Source: Raineyella sp. LH-20
GTDB lineage: Bacteria; Actinomycetota; Actinomycetes; Propionibacteriales; Propionibacteriaceae
Direction: 5' to 3'
Length of the DNA: 64,000 bases
Assembly: GCF_033110965.1 (NCBI RefSeq)
Contig: NZ_CP137003.1
Coordinates: forward strand, 2,728,001 to 2,792,000
Of this stretch, positions 31,959-41,507 are shown piece after piece. Numbering within the stretch: position 1 is the first letter of the stretch; every line of letters starts with the position of its first letter. The notes below the pieces were generated by a model that searched no databases, had not been told where the DNA came from, and saw nothing but the letters and a program-made list of their open reading frames with translations. The position numbers were made by a program, and so were the translations under genes.

Positions 31959-32732
31959 TCAGCGCAGCAGATCGACCAGCGCCACCAGCGCCGGCGCGAT
32001 CACCAGGGCGGGCAGCAGGTTGACCACCGGCACCTTCCGGGCGTTCAGGATCCGCAGACTGAGCCCGACCAGGATCAGGCCGCCGACCGCGGACAGCGCC
32101 ATCAGGTGGGCCTCGGGCAGCGCGCCACCGATGGTCCAGCCGACGAGCGTGATCAGCCCCTCCACGACCAGGATCATCCCGGCCGAGGCCAGCACCCCCA
32201 GACCCAGGGCCGCGGCGAAGGCGATCGCGCTGAACCCGTCGAGGACGGACTTGACCAGCAACTGCTCCGGCCCGCGCCCGAGCCCCTCGGTCAGCGTCCC
32301 GAGCACGGTGAGCGGACCGACGCAGAACAGCAGCGAGGCGGAGACGAAGCCGTTGACGAACCGGTTGGCAGCGCTCGGCCGGCCGTCCGGATCGCCGCCG
32401 GGTGTCGCACCGCGACCGACCACGCGCCGGCGCACCCAGTGACCGAAGGCGTCCAGTCGTTCCTCGAGGTCGAGCAGCGACCCGAGCACCCCGCCGATCA
32501 GCAGAGCACCCAGCACGATCAGCACCGGCGCGGTCGAACCGACGGCGTCGCGCAAGGCGGGGGAGCGCACATCGGCGGCGGACAGGGCGCCCAGCAGCAG
32601 GGTGATCAGGCCCAGCGCGTCGACGACCGTACGTTGCGTACGTTCCGGCAGACGGCCGCCGATCCACAGGCCGAGCGAGGAACCCAGCACCACGGTGACC
32701 ACATTCGCGAGGGTTCCGAAGCCGATGAACAC
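31959..32732 (-). CDS. DUF554 family membrane protein
   Basis: A 257-residue integral membrane protein with about seven spans, beginning MFIGFGTLANVVTVVLGSSLGLWIG. This opening and FVSASLLFCVGPLTVLGTL, KSVLDGFSAIAFAAALGLGV and GGLILVGLSLRIL are characteristic of DUF554 (YdfK/YqgA-like) proteins of unknown transport role. The GTG start at 32732 lies seven bases after a minus-strand TAGTCT, implying a leaderless message. The much longer open frame running back through hisD is a shadow. It is divergent from hisD with only 18 bases between start codons. Confidence 0.85.
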   Translation of the reverse strand: MFIGFGTLANVVTVVLGSSLGLWIGGRLPERTQRTVVDALGLITLLLGALSAADVRSPALRDAVGSTAPVLIVLGALLIGGVLGSLLDLEERLDAFGHWVRRRVVGRGATPGGDPDGRPSAANRFVNGFVSASLLFCVGPLTVLGTLTEGLGRGPEQLLVKSVLDGFSAIAFAAALGLGVLASAGMILVVEGLITLVGWTIGGALPEAHLMALSAVGGLILVGLSLRILNARKVPVVNLLPALVIAPALVALVDLLR

Positions 32733-32738
32733 GGACCG

Positions 32739-32745
32739 TAGACTA
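32739..32745. promoter_or_regulatory. Symmetric overlapping -10 boxes for hisD (+) and the DUF554 gene (-)
   Basis: The seven bases TAGACTA read TAGACT on the plus strand (32739-32744, six bases before hisD GTG 32751) and TAGTCT on the minus strand (32745 down to 32740, seven bases before the DUF554 GTG 32732). Both fit TANNNT and both would give leaderless transcripts. No ribosome sites can fit between the box and either start. Confidence 0.6.
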
Positions 32746-32750
32746 GCCGG

Positions 32751-34076
32751 GTGCTGAACATTGTCGATCTTCGTGACCAGGTGGATGCCGCGGTGGACTA
32801 CGCCACCATGGTGCCCCGCGCCCCCTTCGACGTGACCGCGGCGCTGGACATCGTCGCCCCGGTCTGCCAGGACGTGGCGACCCATGGTGTCGAGGCGCTG
32901 CAGCGGCTGTCGGAGAAGTTCGACCACGTGGTGCCGGAGCATTTCCGGGTGCCGGCCGAGGCGCTCCAGCACGCGCTCGACGGGCTCGATCCGCTGGTCC
33001 GCCAGGCGTACGAGATCGCCATCGAGCGCCGGCGGGTGGTCGCCTACCAGGAGCTCGGCCCCCAGCAGGTCGACGTCGAGGTCGCCACCGGCGCGGTGAT
33101 CAGCCAGAAGATGATCCCGGTCAACCGGGTCGGCCTCTACGTGCCCGGCGGGCGGGCGCCGCTGGCGTCCTCGGTGATCCACAACGTCGTCCCGGCGCAG
33201 GTCGCCGGGGTGGCGCAGATCGCCGTCACCTCCCCGCCGCAGGCCGACTTCGACGGTCTGCCGCACCCGAACATCCTGGCCGTCTGCGCGCTGCTCGGTG
33301 TCGAGGAGGTGTACGCGGTCGGCGGCTCCCAGGCGGTGGCGATGTTCGCGTACGGCGTGCCCGGCCTGTGCCGGCCGGTCGACATGATCTGCGGCCCGGG
33401 CAACATCTACGTCGCCGCGGCGAAGCGTTATGTCCAGGGCAGGGTCGGCATCGACTCCGAGGCCGGACCGACCGAGATCGCCATCGTCGCCGACGAGACG
33501 GCGATCGCGAGCCACGTCGCCGCGGACATGGTGTCGCAGGCCGAGCACGACCCGATGGCCGGCTCGGTGCTGATCACCGACTCCGCGGACCTGGCCGCCC
33601 GCGTCGACGCGGTGATCGCCACCCAGGCCGCACAGGCCCGGCACGCCGAGCGGATCGGCCAGGCACTGAAGGGCGAACAGTCCGGCATCGTGCTGGTCCG
33701 CGACATGGACCAGGCGCTGGCCGTCGCCGACGCGTACGCCGCCGAACACCTGGAGATCCACACCCGTGACGCCGAGGCGCTGGCCCAGCGGGTCACCAAC
33801 GCCGGGGCCATCTTCATCGGCACCTGGTCGCCGGTCTCCCTCGGCGACTATCTGGCCGGCTCCACCCACGTGCTGCCGACCGGCGGTGGCGCCAAGCACT
33901 CCTCGGGGCTGAACGTGAAGTCCTTCCTGCGCGCGGTGCACCTGATCCGTTACCAGCAGGGCGCCACCGACGCGGTGGCCAAGGATGTCATCGCCTTCGC
34001 CGAGTCCGAGGACCTGCCCTCCCACGGCAACGCCCTGCGGGTGCGGGTCGAGGACCCCGACGGGAGCCGGTCGTGA
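32751..34076 (+). CDS. hisD: Histidinol dehydrogenase HisD
   Basis: Last two steps of histidine synthesis: NAD-linked oxidation of histidinol to histidine. The 441-residue protein has the zinc and substrate motifs [59 protein letters not shown] and AEHLEIHT (catalytic Glu-His), and ends with [20 protein letters not shown]. The GTG start is fixed by the TAGACT box six bases upstream and the 18-base intergenic space. The stop overlaps hisC, the first junction of a tight hisDCBH unit. Confidence 0.96.
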   Translation: MLNIVDLRDQVDAAVDYATMVPRAPFDVTAALDIVAPVCQDVATHGVEALQRLSEKFDHVVPEHFRVPAEALQHALDGLDPLVRQAYEIAIERRRVVAYQELGPQQVDVEVATGAVISQKMIPVNRVGLYVPGGRAPLASSVIHNVVPAQVAGVAQIAVTSPPQADFDGLPHPNILAVCALLGVEEVYAVGGSQAVAMFAYGVPGLCRPVDMICGPGNIYVAAAKRYVQGRVGIDSEAGPTEIAIVADETAIASHVAADMVSQAEHDPMAGSVLITDSADLAARVDAVIATQAAQARHAERIGQALKGEQSGIVLVRDMDQALAVADAYAAEHLEIHTRDAEALAQRVTNAGAIFIGTWSPVSLGDYLAGSTHVLPTGGGAKHSSGLNVKSFLRAVHLIRYQQGATDAVAKDVIAFAESEDLPSHGNALRVRVEDPDGSRS

Positions 34077-35203
34077 CCGCGCGCGCCGCCGCCGACGTCC
34101 GCCTCGCGGACCTGCCGTTGCGCCCCGAGCTGGTGGGGGAGGAGCCGTACGGCGCCCCGCAGCTCGACGTGCCGGTGTGTCTCAACGTCAACGAGAATCC
34201 GTACCCGCCGAGTCCGGCGGTGATCGAGGCGATCGGTCAGGCGGCCGCCGCGGCCGCCGGGTCGATGAACCGCTACCCGGACCGTGAGGCGCTCGCGCTG
34301 CGGACCGGGCTGGCCGGCTACCTCAACCGGAGTGGCTACGCGCTGACCGCCGACAACATCTGGGCGGCCAACGGGTCGAACGAGGTGATGATCCATCTGA
34401 TGCAGGCCTTCGCCGGACCGGATCGTACGGTGATGACCTTCCCGCCGACGTACTCGATGTATCCCGAGTACGCCCGCGACACGCACAGCCGCTACGTCAC
34501 CGTGCCGCGGCGGGCCGACTTCACCCTCGACCTGGACGCCGCCCTGGCGGCGATCGCGGCCGAGCGCCCCGACCTGGTCATCGTCTGCTCGCCGAACAAC
34601 CCGACCGGCACCAGCACCGACCTCTCCGTCATCGCCCGGCTGTGCGACGCGACCGACGGCATCGTGGTGGCCGACGAGGCCTACCAGGAGTTCGCCCGCG
34701 CGGGCACCCGCTCGGCGCTGGACCTGCTGCCCGATCACCCGAACCTGGTGGTCAGCCGGACCATGTCGAAGGCGTTCGCGTTCGCCGGCGGCCGGCTGGG
34801 CTACCTGGCCGCGGCGCCCGCGGTGGTCGACGCCTGCCGGATCGTCCGACTGCCGTACCACCTGTCGGCGATCACCCAGGCGGTGGCCACGGTCGCCCTC
34901 GACCACGCCGACGAGATGCTGTCGCGGGTCGACGACCTGCGCACCGAGCGCGACAAGCTCGTCGTCTGGCTGGGCGAGCGGGGTCTGGCGACCGCCGAGA
35001 CGGACGCGAACTTCGTGCTGTTCGGCCGGTTCGTCGACCGGCATGCGGTGTTCCAGGCGCTGCTGGATCGCGGTGTGCTGATCCGCGAGGTCGGCCCCGA
35101 GGGCTGGCTGCGGGTGAGCGCCGGCACCCCGGCCGAGATGGATGCCTTCCGCACCGCCCTGCTGGAGGTCCTGCCCGATTGCCCCCGGATCACCGAGGAG
35201 TGA
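34073..35203 (+). CDS. hisC: Histidinol-phosphate aminotransferase HisC
   Basis: A class I/II PLP aminotransferase converting imidazole-acetol phosphate and glutamate to histidinol phosphate. 376 residues. The PLP lysine is Lys233 in [26 protein letters not shown] (cofactor Asn), VADEAYQEF and the N-terminal [12 protein letters not shown] typical of HisC are present. The GTG start overlaps the hisD stop. In some actinobacteria this enzyme also acts on aromatic amino acids. Confidence 0.95.
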   Translation: MTARAAADVRLADLPLRPELVGEEPYGAPQLDVPVCLNVNENPYPPSPAVIEAIGQAAAAAAGSMNRYPDREALALRTGLAGYLNRSGYALTADNIWAANGSNEVMIHLMQAFAGPDRTVMTFPPTYSMYPEYARDTHSRYVTVPRRADFTLDLDAALAAIAAERPDLVIVCSPNNPTGTSTDLSVIARLCDATDGIVVADEAYQEFARAGTRSALDLLPDHPNLVVSRTMSKAFAFAGGRLGYLAAAPAVVDACRIVRLPYHLSAITQAVATVALDHADEMLSRVDDLRTERDKLVVWLGERGLATAETDANFVLFGRFVDRHAVFQALLDRGVLIREVGPEGWLRVSAGTPAEMDAFRTALLEVLPDCPRITEE

Positions 35204-35210
35204 AGTGACG

Positions 35211-35828
35211 ATGACCAGCCGCACCGCCGAGATCACCCGCGAGACCTCCGAGTCCTCCGTCCACGTCCGGATCGACCTCGATGGGCGGGGACGCACCGAG
35301 ATCAGCACCGGGGTGCCGTTCTACGACCACATGCTCACCGCGCTGGGCAAGCACGGCCTGTTCGACCTGACCGTCCGGACCACCGGCGACGTCGAGGTGG
35401 ACGCCCACCACAGCGTCGAGGACACCGCGATCGTGCTCGGCCAGGCGTTCCTGCAGGCGCTGGGCGACAAGAAGGGCATCCGCCGGTTCGCCGACGCGTA
35501 CGTCCCGCTGGACGAGGCGCTCGCCCATGCCGTCGTCGACGTCTCCGGCCGGCCGTACGCGGTGGTCTCGGGGGAGCCGGACGGCCAGGCGTACGCGCTG
35601 ATCGGCGGCGGGAACGGCGCGGTGCCGTACGCCGGGTCGATGACCCAGCACGTGCTGGAGACGTTCGCGGCGAACGCACAGATCTGCCTGCACCTGCGGC
35701 TGCTCGCCGGCCGCGACCCGCACCACATCGTCGAGGCGCAGTTCAAGGCCTTGGCGCGGGCGCTGCGCGACGCGGTGGCGCTCGATCCGCGCGTCGAGGG
35801 CGTGCCGTCCACCAAGGGTGCGCTGTGA
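35211..35828 (+). CDS. hisB: Imidazoleglycerol-phosphate dehydratase HisB
   Basis: Dehydrates imidazole-glycerol phosphate to imidazole-acetol phosphate. The 205-residue protein is the stand-alone dehydratase without the phosphatase domain of the E. coli fusion. Manganese-binding His clusters are visible: [37 protein letters not shown] and [20 protein letters not shown] 35211 is ten bases after GAGGAG; GTG 35205 is an in-frame alternative only four bases from it. The stop overlaps hisH. Confidence 0.95.
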   Translation: MTSRTAEITRETSESSVHVRIDLDGRGRTEISTGVPFYDHMLTALGKHGLFDLTVRTTGDVEVDAHHSVEDTAIVLGQAFLQALGDKKGIRRFADAYVPLDEALAHAVVDVSGRPYAVVSGEPDGQAYALIGGGNGAVPYAGSMTQHVLETFAANAQICLHLRLLAGRDPHHIVEAQFKALARALRDAVALDPRVEGVPSTKGAL

Positions 35829-36475
35829 CCGGCGCGGTCGTACGTCCCACGGTCGCGCTGCTCGACTACGGGTCGGGCAACCTGCGCTCGGCCTTCCGGG
35901 CGCTGGAGGCGAACGGTGCCGACGTGACACTGACCGCCGACCGGGAGATCTGCCTGGCCGCCGACGGACTCGTCGTGCCGGGGGTGGGGGCCTTCGCCGC
36001 CTGCATGGAGGGCCTGCACGCCGTCGGTGGCGACGAGGTGATCCGCACCCGGGTCGCCGCGGGCCGGCCGGTGCTGGGCATCTGTGTCGGCCACCAGATC
36101 CTCTTCGACCGCGGCGTCGAGCACGGTCGCGACGCCGGCGGGGTCGGCGCGCTGCCCGGTGTGGTGGAGCGGCTGGCGGCCCAGCGGCTGCCACACATGG
36201 GCTGGAACACCGTCGAGGCCGCCGAGGGAAGCACCCTCTTCGCCGGCGGTGAGGATGCCTGGTACTACTTCGTGCACAGCTACGGCGTGCATGCCGGTGA
36301 CGACCTGCTCGGCGTGCCGGGTGTCCGCGTCACGTACGCCACCCACGAGACCGACCGGTTCGTCGCCGCGGTGGAAGCCGGGCCGCTGTGCTCGACGCAG
36401 TTCCACCCGGAGAAGTCCGGCGAGGCCGGGGCGCGGCTGTTGCGGAACTGGCTGGGGAGCCTGCCGGTCGGCTGA
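35825..36475 (+). CDS. hisH: Imidazole glycerol phosphate synthase, glutaminase subunit HisH
   Basis: A class I glutamine amidotransferase that supplies ammonia to HisF. 216 residues. The triad is Cys87 in LGICVGHQ, His194 and Glu196 in TQFHPEKS. Oxyanion residues PGVGAF are at 52-57. GTG 35825 overlaps the hisB stop. HisF, its obligate partner, is not encoded in this window: hisA follows and then an unrelated gene, so hisF has moved elsewhere. Confidence 0.95.
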   Translation: MTGAVVRPTVALLDYGSGNLRSAFRALEANGADVTLTADREICLAADGLVVPGVGAFAACMEGLHAVGGDEVIRTRVAAGRPVLGICVGHQILFDRGVEHGRDAGGVGALPGVVERLAAQRLPHMGWNTVEAAEGSTLFAGGEDAWYYFVHSYGVHAGDDLLGVPGVRVTYATHETDRFVAAVEAGPLCSTQFHPEKSGEAGARLLRNWLGSLPVG

Positions 36476-36519
36476 CCACCGCAGCACGCCCGGGTGCTCG
36501 GTGATGTCAGGACCCACCG

Positions 36520-36549
36520 CCCGGCGGCTGACCACCCGAGGCCGCCGGG
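36520..36549. terminator. Inverted repeat between hisH and hisA
   Basis: An eight-base perfect inverted repeat (CCCGGCGG and CCGCCGGG) with a 14-base loop. It lies 45 bases after hisH and just before the hisA -10 box. It may end the hisDCBH message or modulate the hisA promoter. No T-run is present. Confidence 0.35.
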
Positions 36550-36554
36550 TCGGG

Positions 36555-36560
36555 TAGGCT
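36555..36560 (+). promoter_or_regulatory. -10 box for a leaderless hisA transcript
   Basis: TAGGCT lies eight bases before GTG 36569 with no ribosome site in between. This suggests that hisA has its own promoter and a leaderless message, separate from hisDCBH. Confidence 0.5.
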
Positions 36561-36568
36561 GCCGCGTT

Positions 36569-37315
36569 GTGAAGCCTTTGGAACTACTTCCCGCCGTTGA
36601 CGTACGCCACGGACAGGCAGTCCAGCTGGTCCAAGGGATCGCCGGCACCGACAAGCGCTTCGGGGATCCGCTCGCCGCGGCTCGCCGCTGGCAGCAGGCC
36701 GGCTCCGAGTGGCTGCACCTGGTCGATCTCGACGCCGCATTCGGCGAGGGCGACAACGCCGACATCCTGGCCGAGGTGGTCGCCGCCGTCGACATGAAGG
36801 TCGAGATGTCCGGCGGCATCCGCGACGACGCCTCGCTGGAGCGGGCACTGTCCACCGGCTGCACCCGGGTCAACATCGGCACCGCGGCACTGGAACAGCC
36901 CGCGTGGTGTGCCGAGGTGATCCGTACGTACGGCGACAAGATCGCCATCGGACTCGACGTCAAGGGTGACCGGCTGGCCGCCCGTGGCTGGACCCGCGAG
37001 GGCGGCAACGTCTTCGAGGTGCTCGACCGCCTCGACAAGGCCGGCTGCGCCCGCTACGTGGTCACCGACGTCCGCTCCGACGGCATGCTGTCGGGCCCGA
37101 ACCTGGAGTTGCTCGGCGCGATCTGCGCCCGCACAGACTCCCCGGTGGTCGCCTCCGGCGGCGTCTCCAGCCTGGAGGACCTGCGCCAGCTCGCCGGCCT
37201 GGTCTCCATCGGTGTCGAGGGTGTCATCGTCGGCACCGCGCTCTACCTGGGCAACTTCACTGTCGAGGAAGCCCTGGACCTCACCCGCAGCATTTCGGCC
37301 GCCCTCGAGCAGTAG
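36569..37315 (+). CDS. priA: Phosphoribosyl isomerase HisA, probably bifunctional PriA (HisA/TrpF)
   Basis: A 248-residue TIM barrel that isomerises ProFAR in histidine synthesis. The start GTG 36569 gives [20 protein letters not shown], with the first catalytic Asp in the usual place; the longer open frame has no support. [46 protein letters not shown] and [16 protein letters not shown] match the actinobacterial PriA pattern, which also performs the TrpF reaction. No trpF is present among the trp genes here, which fits. A downstream TTG-start gene follows after 10 bases. Confidence 0.92.
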   Translation: MKPLELLPAVDVRHGQAVQLVQGIAGTDKRFGDPLAAARRWQQAGSEWLHLVDLDAAFGEGDNADILAEVVAAVDMKVEMSGGIRDDASLERALSTGCTRVNIGTAALEQPAWCAEVIRTYGDKIAIGLDVKGDRLAARGWTREGGNVFEVLDRLDKAGCARYVVTDVRSDGMLSGPNLELLGAICARTDSPVVASGGVSSLEDLRQLAGLVSIGVEGVIVGTALYLGNFTVEEALDLTRSISAALEQ

Positions 37316-37325
37316 GACAGACGCG

Positions 37326-39665
37326 TTGACGATTTCCACCGACATCCCCGAGGTCGTCGGGCCGCCGCCGCTGGGCGGCCGGCTGCGTGACCTGCTCGCG
37401 GGCAAGAAGATCGTGATGACCGGCGCGACCGGCTTCATCGGCGAACAGCTGCTCTGGAAGATCCTCACCGAACTGCCCGACACCACCCCCGCGGTGCTGG
37501 TCCGCCGCAAGGGCTCCGCCTCTGCCCGCGACCGGGTGATCACCCTGGTCGGCAAGGCGATCTTCCGCGACCTGGTGAAGGCCGCCGGCGGCAAGGCCGA
37601 GCTGGTCGACTCCCGGATCGAGGTGATCGAGGGTGACCTGCCCAACGTCCCACCGCTGCCGCGCGACCTCGACGTCGTGCTGCACTGCGCCGGCGACGTC
37701 TCCTTCGACCCGCCGATCGACAAGGCCTTCGCCACCAACACCGTCGGCACCCGGGCGCTGATGGACGCGATGCTCGCCGCCGTCACCGACGCGTCCGGCG
37801 CGCTGACCAAGGTGCCGCACTACGTGCACGTCTCGACCGCCTACACCGCCGGTCGGCGCCGCGGGGTGATCCCCGAGGCACAGCACGTCCACGACATCGA
37901 CTACGACACCGAGACCACGTGGGGCCTCAAGCTCAAGGAGACCATCGAGGTCGAGTCGCGTACGCCGGAGCGACTCACCCGGCTGCGCCGCCAGGCCGAG
38001 CGGGTGCACCGCAAGGCCGGCTACCTCACCACCGCCCGCGACACCGAGCAGCGCCGCCAGGACTGGGTGCACGACAAGCTGGTCGAAGCCGGCACCGAGC
38101 GGGCCCGCTCGCTGGGCTGGACCGACTGCTACACCTTCACCAAGGCCCTCGGTGAGCGGGTCGTCGCCGATGTCGGCCGCCACATCCGGGTGTCGGTGGT
38201 CCGGCCCGCGATCGTCGAGTCCTCGCTGACCTACCCCTATCCGGGATGGATCGAGGGCTTCAAGATGGCCGACCCGATCATCCTGGCGTACGGCAAGGGC
38301 AACATGCCCGAGCTGCCCGCCTCGCCGGACTCGGTGATCGACATCGTGCCCTGCGACATGGTCGTCAACGCCACCCTGGCGGTCTGCGCCACCGAGCCGG
38401 AGATCGGCAAGCCGGTCTTCTACCACGTCAACTCCGGGGCCCGGAATCCGCTGACCTTCGCCGACCTGTACGACCACGTACGGTCCTACTTCCTCGAGCA
38501 CCCGCTCACCCCGGGTGGCCGGGGCGCCGCCCACCTGCCGACCTGGAGCTTCCCCGGCGCGCAGCGGGTCGATCAGCTGCTGAACACCTCGACGAAGGCC
38601 TACCAGTTCGCCGACATGGCGCTCAAGATCGCCCCGCGCGTCGAGGTCTTCCGCCGCCTGGCCCGCGATCTCGACAAGGGCGGTGAGCAGATCGCCTTCC
38701 TCCGGCGCTACCTCACCATCTACGGGGAATACCTGCGCTCCGAGGTCACCTACCTCGACGACAACACCCTGGCCCTGCACAACCAGCTCGACCCGGCCGA
38801 CGTCGAGGCCTTCGCCTTCGACTCCTCGGTGTACGACTGGAAGGACTACATCGAGGGCATCCACTGCCCGGCGGTCACCAAGCCGGTGCGCCGGATGGAG
38901 GAGCTGAAGCGGCGCCGCAACGCCCGCCCGGCGACGTACCGCGAGCTGACCCCGGCCAAGCAGCCGGGCACAGTGCTGGCCGCGTTCGACCTCGACGGCA
39001 CGGTGCTCAACTCCGACGTCATCCGCAGCTACCTGTGGGCCCGGCTGCCGGAGCTCGGCCGCTGGGGCCGGACCAAGGAGGTCGCCGCGCTGATCCGCGA
39101 CCTGCCCGGCTATCTGTGGACGGAGAACCGCGACCGCGGTGCCTTCCTGCGCGCCCTCTACCGCCGCTACCGCGGCGCCGATCTGTCCGCGCTGGAGGAG
39201 TTCGTCGACCGTGAGCTCACCGAGGTGATCATGGACCGGCTCGCCCCCGAGGCGATCCGCCGGGTCCGGGAGCACCGGGAGGCCGGGCACGTCACGGTGC
39301 TGCTCACCGGCACCATCCGGCCCTTCACCCGCCCGCTGGTGCCGTTGTTCGACGAGATCGTCGCGGCCGACCTGGCCACCGACGCGCAGGGCCGCTGCAC
39401 CGGCTATCTGACCGGGCCGCCGCTGGTGGGGGAGTCCCGGCCGGCGTGGCTGCGCTACTACGCGGCGACCCACGACATCGATCTGACCGCCAGCTACGCG
39501 TACGCCGACTCGCACGCCGACGAGTCGATGCTGCGCGCGGTCGGCAACCCGGTGGCCGTCAACCCCGACGTCCCGCTGATGCGGGTGGCGCAGGCCGACC
39601 ACTGGTCCATCGTGGAATGGAGCTCCCACAGCGCCGGGAGCCGCAACCGGCCGCGCGGCCGCTAG
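37326..39665 (+). CDS. Fatty acyl-CoA reductase-like SDR fused to a HAD-IB phosphatase-like domain
   Basis: A 779-residue fusion from TTG 37326, eight bases after AGGA and 10 bases after hisA. Residues about 35-330 are an extended SDR (male-sterility type NAD-binding) with MTGATGFIGEQLLWKIL, HVSTAYTAG and the YTFTKALGERVV active site. A Sterile-like region runs to about 520. The C-terminal HAD-IB domain (about 550-770) has AAFDLDGTVLNSD, LLTGT and a late DSHADESMLRAVG. Such proteins may reduce fatty acyl-CoA or modify lipids; the HAD partner could hydrolyse a lipid phosphate. The exact reaction is unknown. Confidence 0.82.
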   Translation: MTISTDIPEVVGPPPLGGRLRDLLAGKKIVMTGATGFIGEQLLWKILTELPDTTPAVLVRRKGSASARDRVITLVGKAIFRDLVKAAGGKAELVDSRIEVIEGDLPNVPPLPRDLDVVLHCAGDVSFDPPIDKAFATNTVGTRALMDAMLAAVTDASGALTKVPHYVHVSTAYTAGRRRGVIPEAQHVHDIDYDTETTWGLKLKETIEVESRTPERLTRLRRQAERVHRKAGYLTTARDTEQRRQDWVHDKLVEAGTERARSLGWTDCYTFTKALGERVVADVGRHIRVSVVRPAIVESSLTYPYPGWIEGFKMADPIILAYGKGNMPELPASPDSVIDIVPCDMVVNATLAVCATEPEIGKPVFYHVNSGARNPLTFADLYDHVRSYFLEHPLTPGGRGAAHLPTWSFPGAQRVDQLLNTSTKAYQFADMALKIAPRVEVFRRLARDLDKGGEQIAFLRRYLTIYGEYLRSEVTYLDDNTLALHNQLDPADVEAFAFDSSVYDWKDYIEGIHCPAVTKPVRRMEELKRRRNARPATYRELTPAKQPGTVLAAFDLDGTVLNSDVIRSYLWARLPELGRWGRTKEVAALIRDLPGYLWTENRDRGAFLRALYRRYRGADLSALEEFVDRELTEVIMDRLAPEAIRRVREHREAGHVTVLLTGTIRPFTRPLVPLFDEIVAADLATDAQGRCTGYLTGPPLVGESRPAWLRYYAATHDIDLTASYAYADSHADESMLRAVGNPVAVNPDVPLMRVAQADHWSIVEWSSHSAGSRNRPRGR

Positions 39666-39681
39666 ACGAGGAGAACGCCAC

Positions 39682-41211
39682 ATGTCACGACCGGGATTCA
39701 TCCTCGAGGTCGAGAAGCGTACGCCCCCGCTGCTGATCGGCGACGGCGGTGCGGGCCGGCTGGCCACCCTGCCGCTCGGCACGCAGGTGGTGTACCCGAA
39801 CGAGCACGACGTCAGCATCCTGGACGTCGACCAGGCGATCGGCGACGTGCTGCACGCGCCGATCGGGTCGGAGCCGCTGGCCGACCGGCTGGGCCCGGGC
39901 AGCACGCTCACCGTGGTGGTCACCGGTCTCGAGGTGGCGCCGATGGGCCAGGACATCCGGGGTCGGCTGGTCGAGCGGGTGCTCGACGTCGCCGCCTCCC
40001 GCCGGGTCAACGACGTCCGGGTGCTGATCGCCGTCGGCGCCGGCCGACGGCTCACCCGGTCCGAACTCGTCACCGTGCTGGGCCAGCGGGTGGTCGACGC
40101 GCTGGGCCCGGACGACCTGATCCGCCAGCACGACCTGGCCGACCCGGCCGGCGTCGCCGATCTGGGGCTGACCACCGCCGGGGAACCGGTGCTGGTCAAC
40201 CGCCGGCTGGCCGAGTCCGACCTCGTGGTGACGGTCAACGTCGCCCGGGAGGCCGATGACGCCGGCGCGGGCTTCCTCGCCGGCGGGGTCGTGGCGCTGG
40301 CCACCCTGGACGCCTGCCACGGCTTCGGCGCGGTGGAAGGGGCCTCGGCGCGGGTCGCCGCGGTGCTCGCCGAGAAGCTGCCGCTGTTCGCCATCGACGT
40401 GGTCACCGACCAGGCTGATGTCGCGCCCGCGTTCGACTACCTGGGCCGCCGGGAGTGGGAGTGGAGCGTACGCCAGCGGGTGGCGCTGCGACTGGCCCGC
40501 CAGGCCGAGGGAGTGGCCCGCGAGCGGCTGCACCGGGCGATGTGGGAGGCCGGTCAGGCACGCCGCACCGCCGTGATCGCCGCCGGCGTGCCGGCCCGGG
40601 TCGCCGAGGTGAGCCTGCGGGTGCTGGCCGACCAGCAGCTGGTCCAGCTGCCGGCACCGGTCGACGTGCTGATCACCGGGGTGCCGGGGCGGACCCGCTA
40701 CAACGCCGGGACCACCGTCGATCCGCTGACCGCGGCCTGGTCGGCACTGCGCGGACTGGAGCGGCCGGGCACCCCGCTGCGCCCGGGCGGCGCGGTGATC
40801 GTCTGCCACCCGCTGCGCCAGGATTTCTCCAGCACCGAGCACCAGGCCTCGGGTGACTTCTTCGCCCAGGTGCTGACCCGGACGACCGACCCGGCGGTGG
40901 TCAACGCCGAGCACGAGCGCCGCTACGCCGAGGACGAATGGTACGGCCACGTCCACCGCGATCAGCACGCCTACGCGGGTATCCTGCCGGTGTACCAGTG
41001 GTATGCGATCTCCCGGGCCCGCGCCCACTGCGGCGACATCGTGTGGGTCGGCGCGGACCGCGAGAGCGCGGCCCGGATGGGCATGCGGGCGGCGACGACC
41101 CTCGCCGACGCCCTGGAGATCGTCTCGAACCGGATCGGCCCCGATCCGCAGGTGGCCTACCTGCACGCCGGGGCGACGATGGTCCCTGATGTCGTGGAAG
41201 GACGGGGGTGA
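39682..41211 (+). CDS. DUF2088 / LarA-like protein
   Basis: A 509-residue protein that follows the reductase/HAD gene by 16 bases with GAGGAG before ATG 39682. The N-terminal half (VVVTGLEVAPMGQDIRGRLVE, DVRVLIAVGAGRRLTRSEL, SDLVVTVNVAREADDAGAG) resembles the DUF2088 domain of the nickel-pincer lactate racemase LarA. I cannot place the full set of LarA His/Lys cofactor residues, so racemase activity should not be assumed. The close spacing suggests it works with the upstream lipid-type enzyme. Confidence 0.7.
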   Translation: MSRPGFILEVEKRTPPLLIGDGGAGRLATLPLGTQVVYPNEHDVSILDVDQAIGDVLHAPIGSEPLADRLGPGSTLTVVVTGLEVAPMGQDIRGRLVERVLDVAASRRVNDVRVLIAVGAGRRLTRSELVTVLGQRVVDALGPDDLIRQHDLADPAGVADLGLTTAGEPVLVNRRLAESDLVVTVNVAREADDAGAGFLAGGVVALATLDACHGFGAVEGASARVAAVLAEKLPLFAIDVVTDQADVAPAFDYLGRREWEWSVRQRVALRLARQAEGVARERLHRAMWEAGQARRTAVIAAGVPARVAEVSLRVLADQQLVQLPAPVDVLITGVPGRTRYNAGTTVDPLTAAWSALRGLERPGTPLRPGGAVIVCHPLRQDFSSTEHQASGDFFAQVLTRTTDPAVVNAEHERRYAEDEWYGHVHRDQHAYAGILPVYQWYAISRARAHCGDIVWVGADRESAARMGMRAATTLADALEIVSNRIGPDPQVAYLHAGATMVPDVVEGRG

Positions 41212-41217
41212 CACAGC

Positions 41218-41475
41218 ATGAGCGCTGACCAGCCAGCCAGCACCGGTATGTCGGCCAGCACCGGTATGTCGGCCAGCACCGGTATTTCGGCCAGCACCGA
41301 CATCGCCGGAGGACGGGTGCCCGACCCCGGTGGGGAGCAGCCTCCCGCCACCGGCTGGGCCGACAGGTTCGCCGGAAGGACGGCAGCAGCCGTCGAGAGC
41401 GGTGCCGCGCCGTGGCGCCGCCGCTGGGCGCAATCGGCGCCCACCACCCCCGAACACTCCCGCATCTGGGGCTGA
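41218..41475 (+). CDS. Small repeat-bearing protein, unknown function
   Basis: An 85-residue open frame seven bases after the DUF2088 gene, with GGGGGTG eight bases before ATG 41218. The N-terminus is a Ser/Thr/Ala repeat (SASTGM units) encoded by an 18-base tandem repeat. The rest is Pro/Gly-rich, then [26 protein letters not shown], which could form a helix. There is no membrane span. It may be a real small protein or a chance open frame; the ribosome site and spacing favour real. Confidence 0.4.
   Translation: MSADQPASTGMSASTGMSASTGISASTDIAGGRVPDPGGEQPPATGWADRFAGRTAAAVESGAAPWRRRWAQSAPTTPEHSRIWG
41237..41300. repeat. 18-base tandem repeat
   Basis: Three copies of CCAGCACCGGTATGTCGG (41237-41254, 41255-41272, and 41273-41290 with one change), then a partial fourth. 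The unit keeps the frame of the small ORF that contains it, so copy-number change would only lengthen the Ser/Thr/Ala segment. Confidence 0.9.
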
Positions 41476-41507
41476 CGCCCCGGAGCGTACGAACGACAGG
41501 AGCACCC

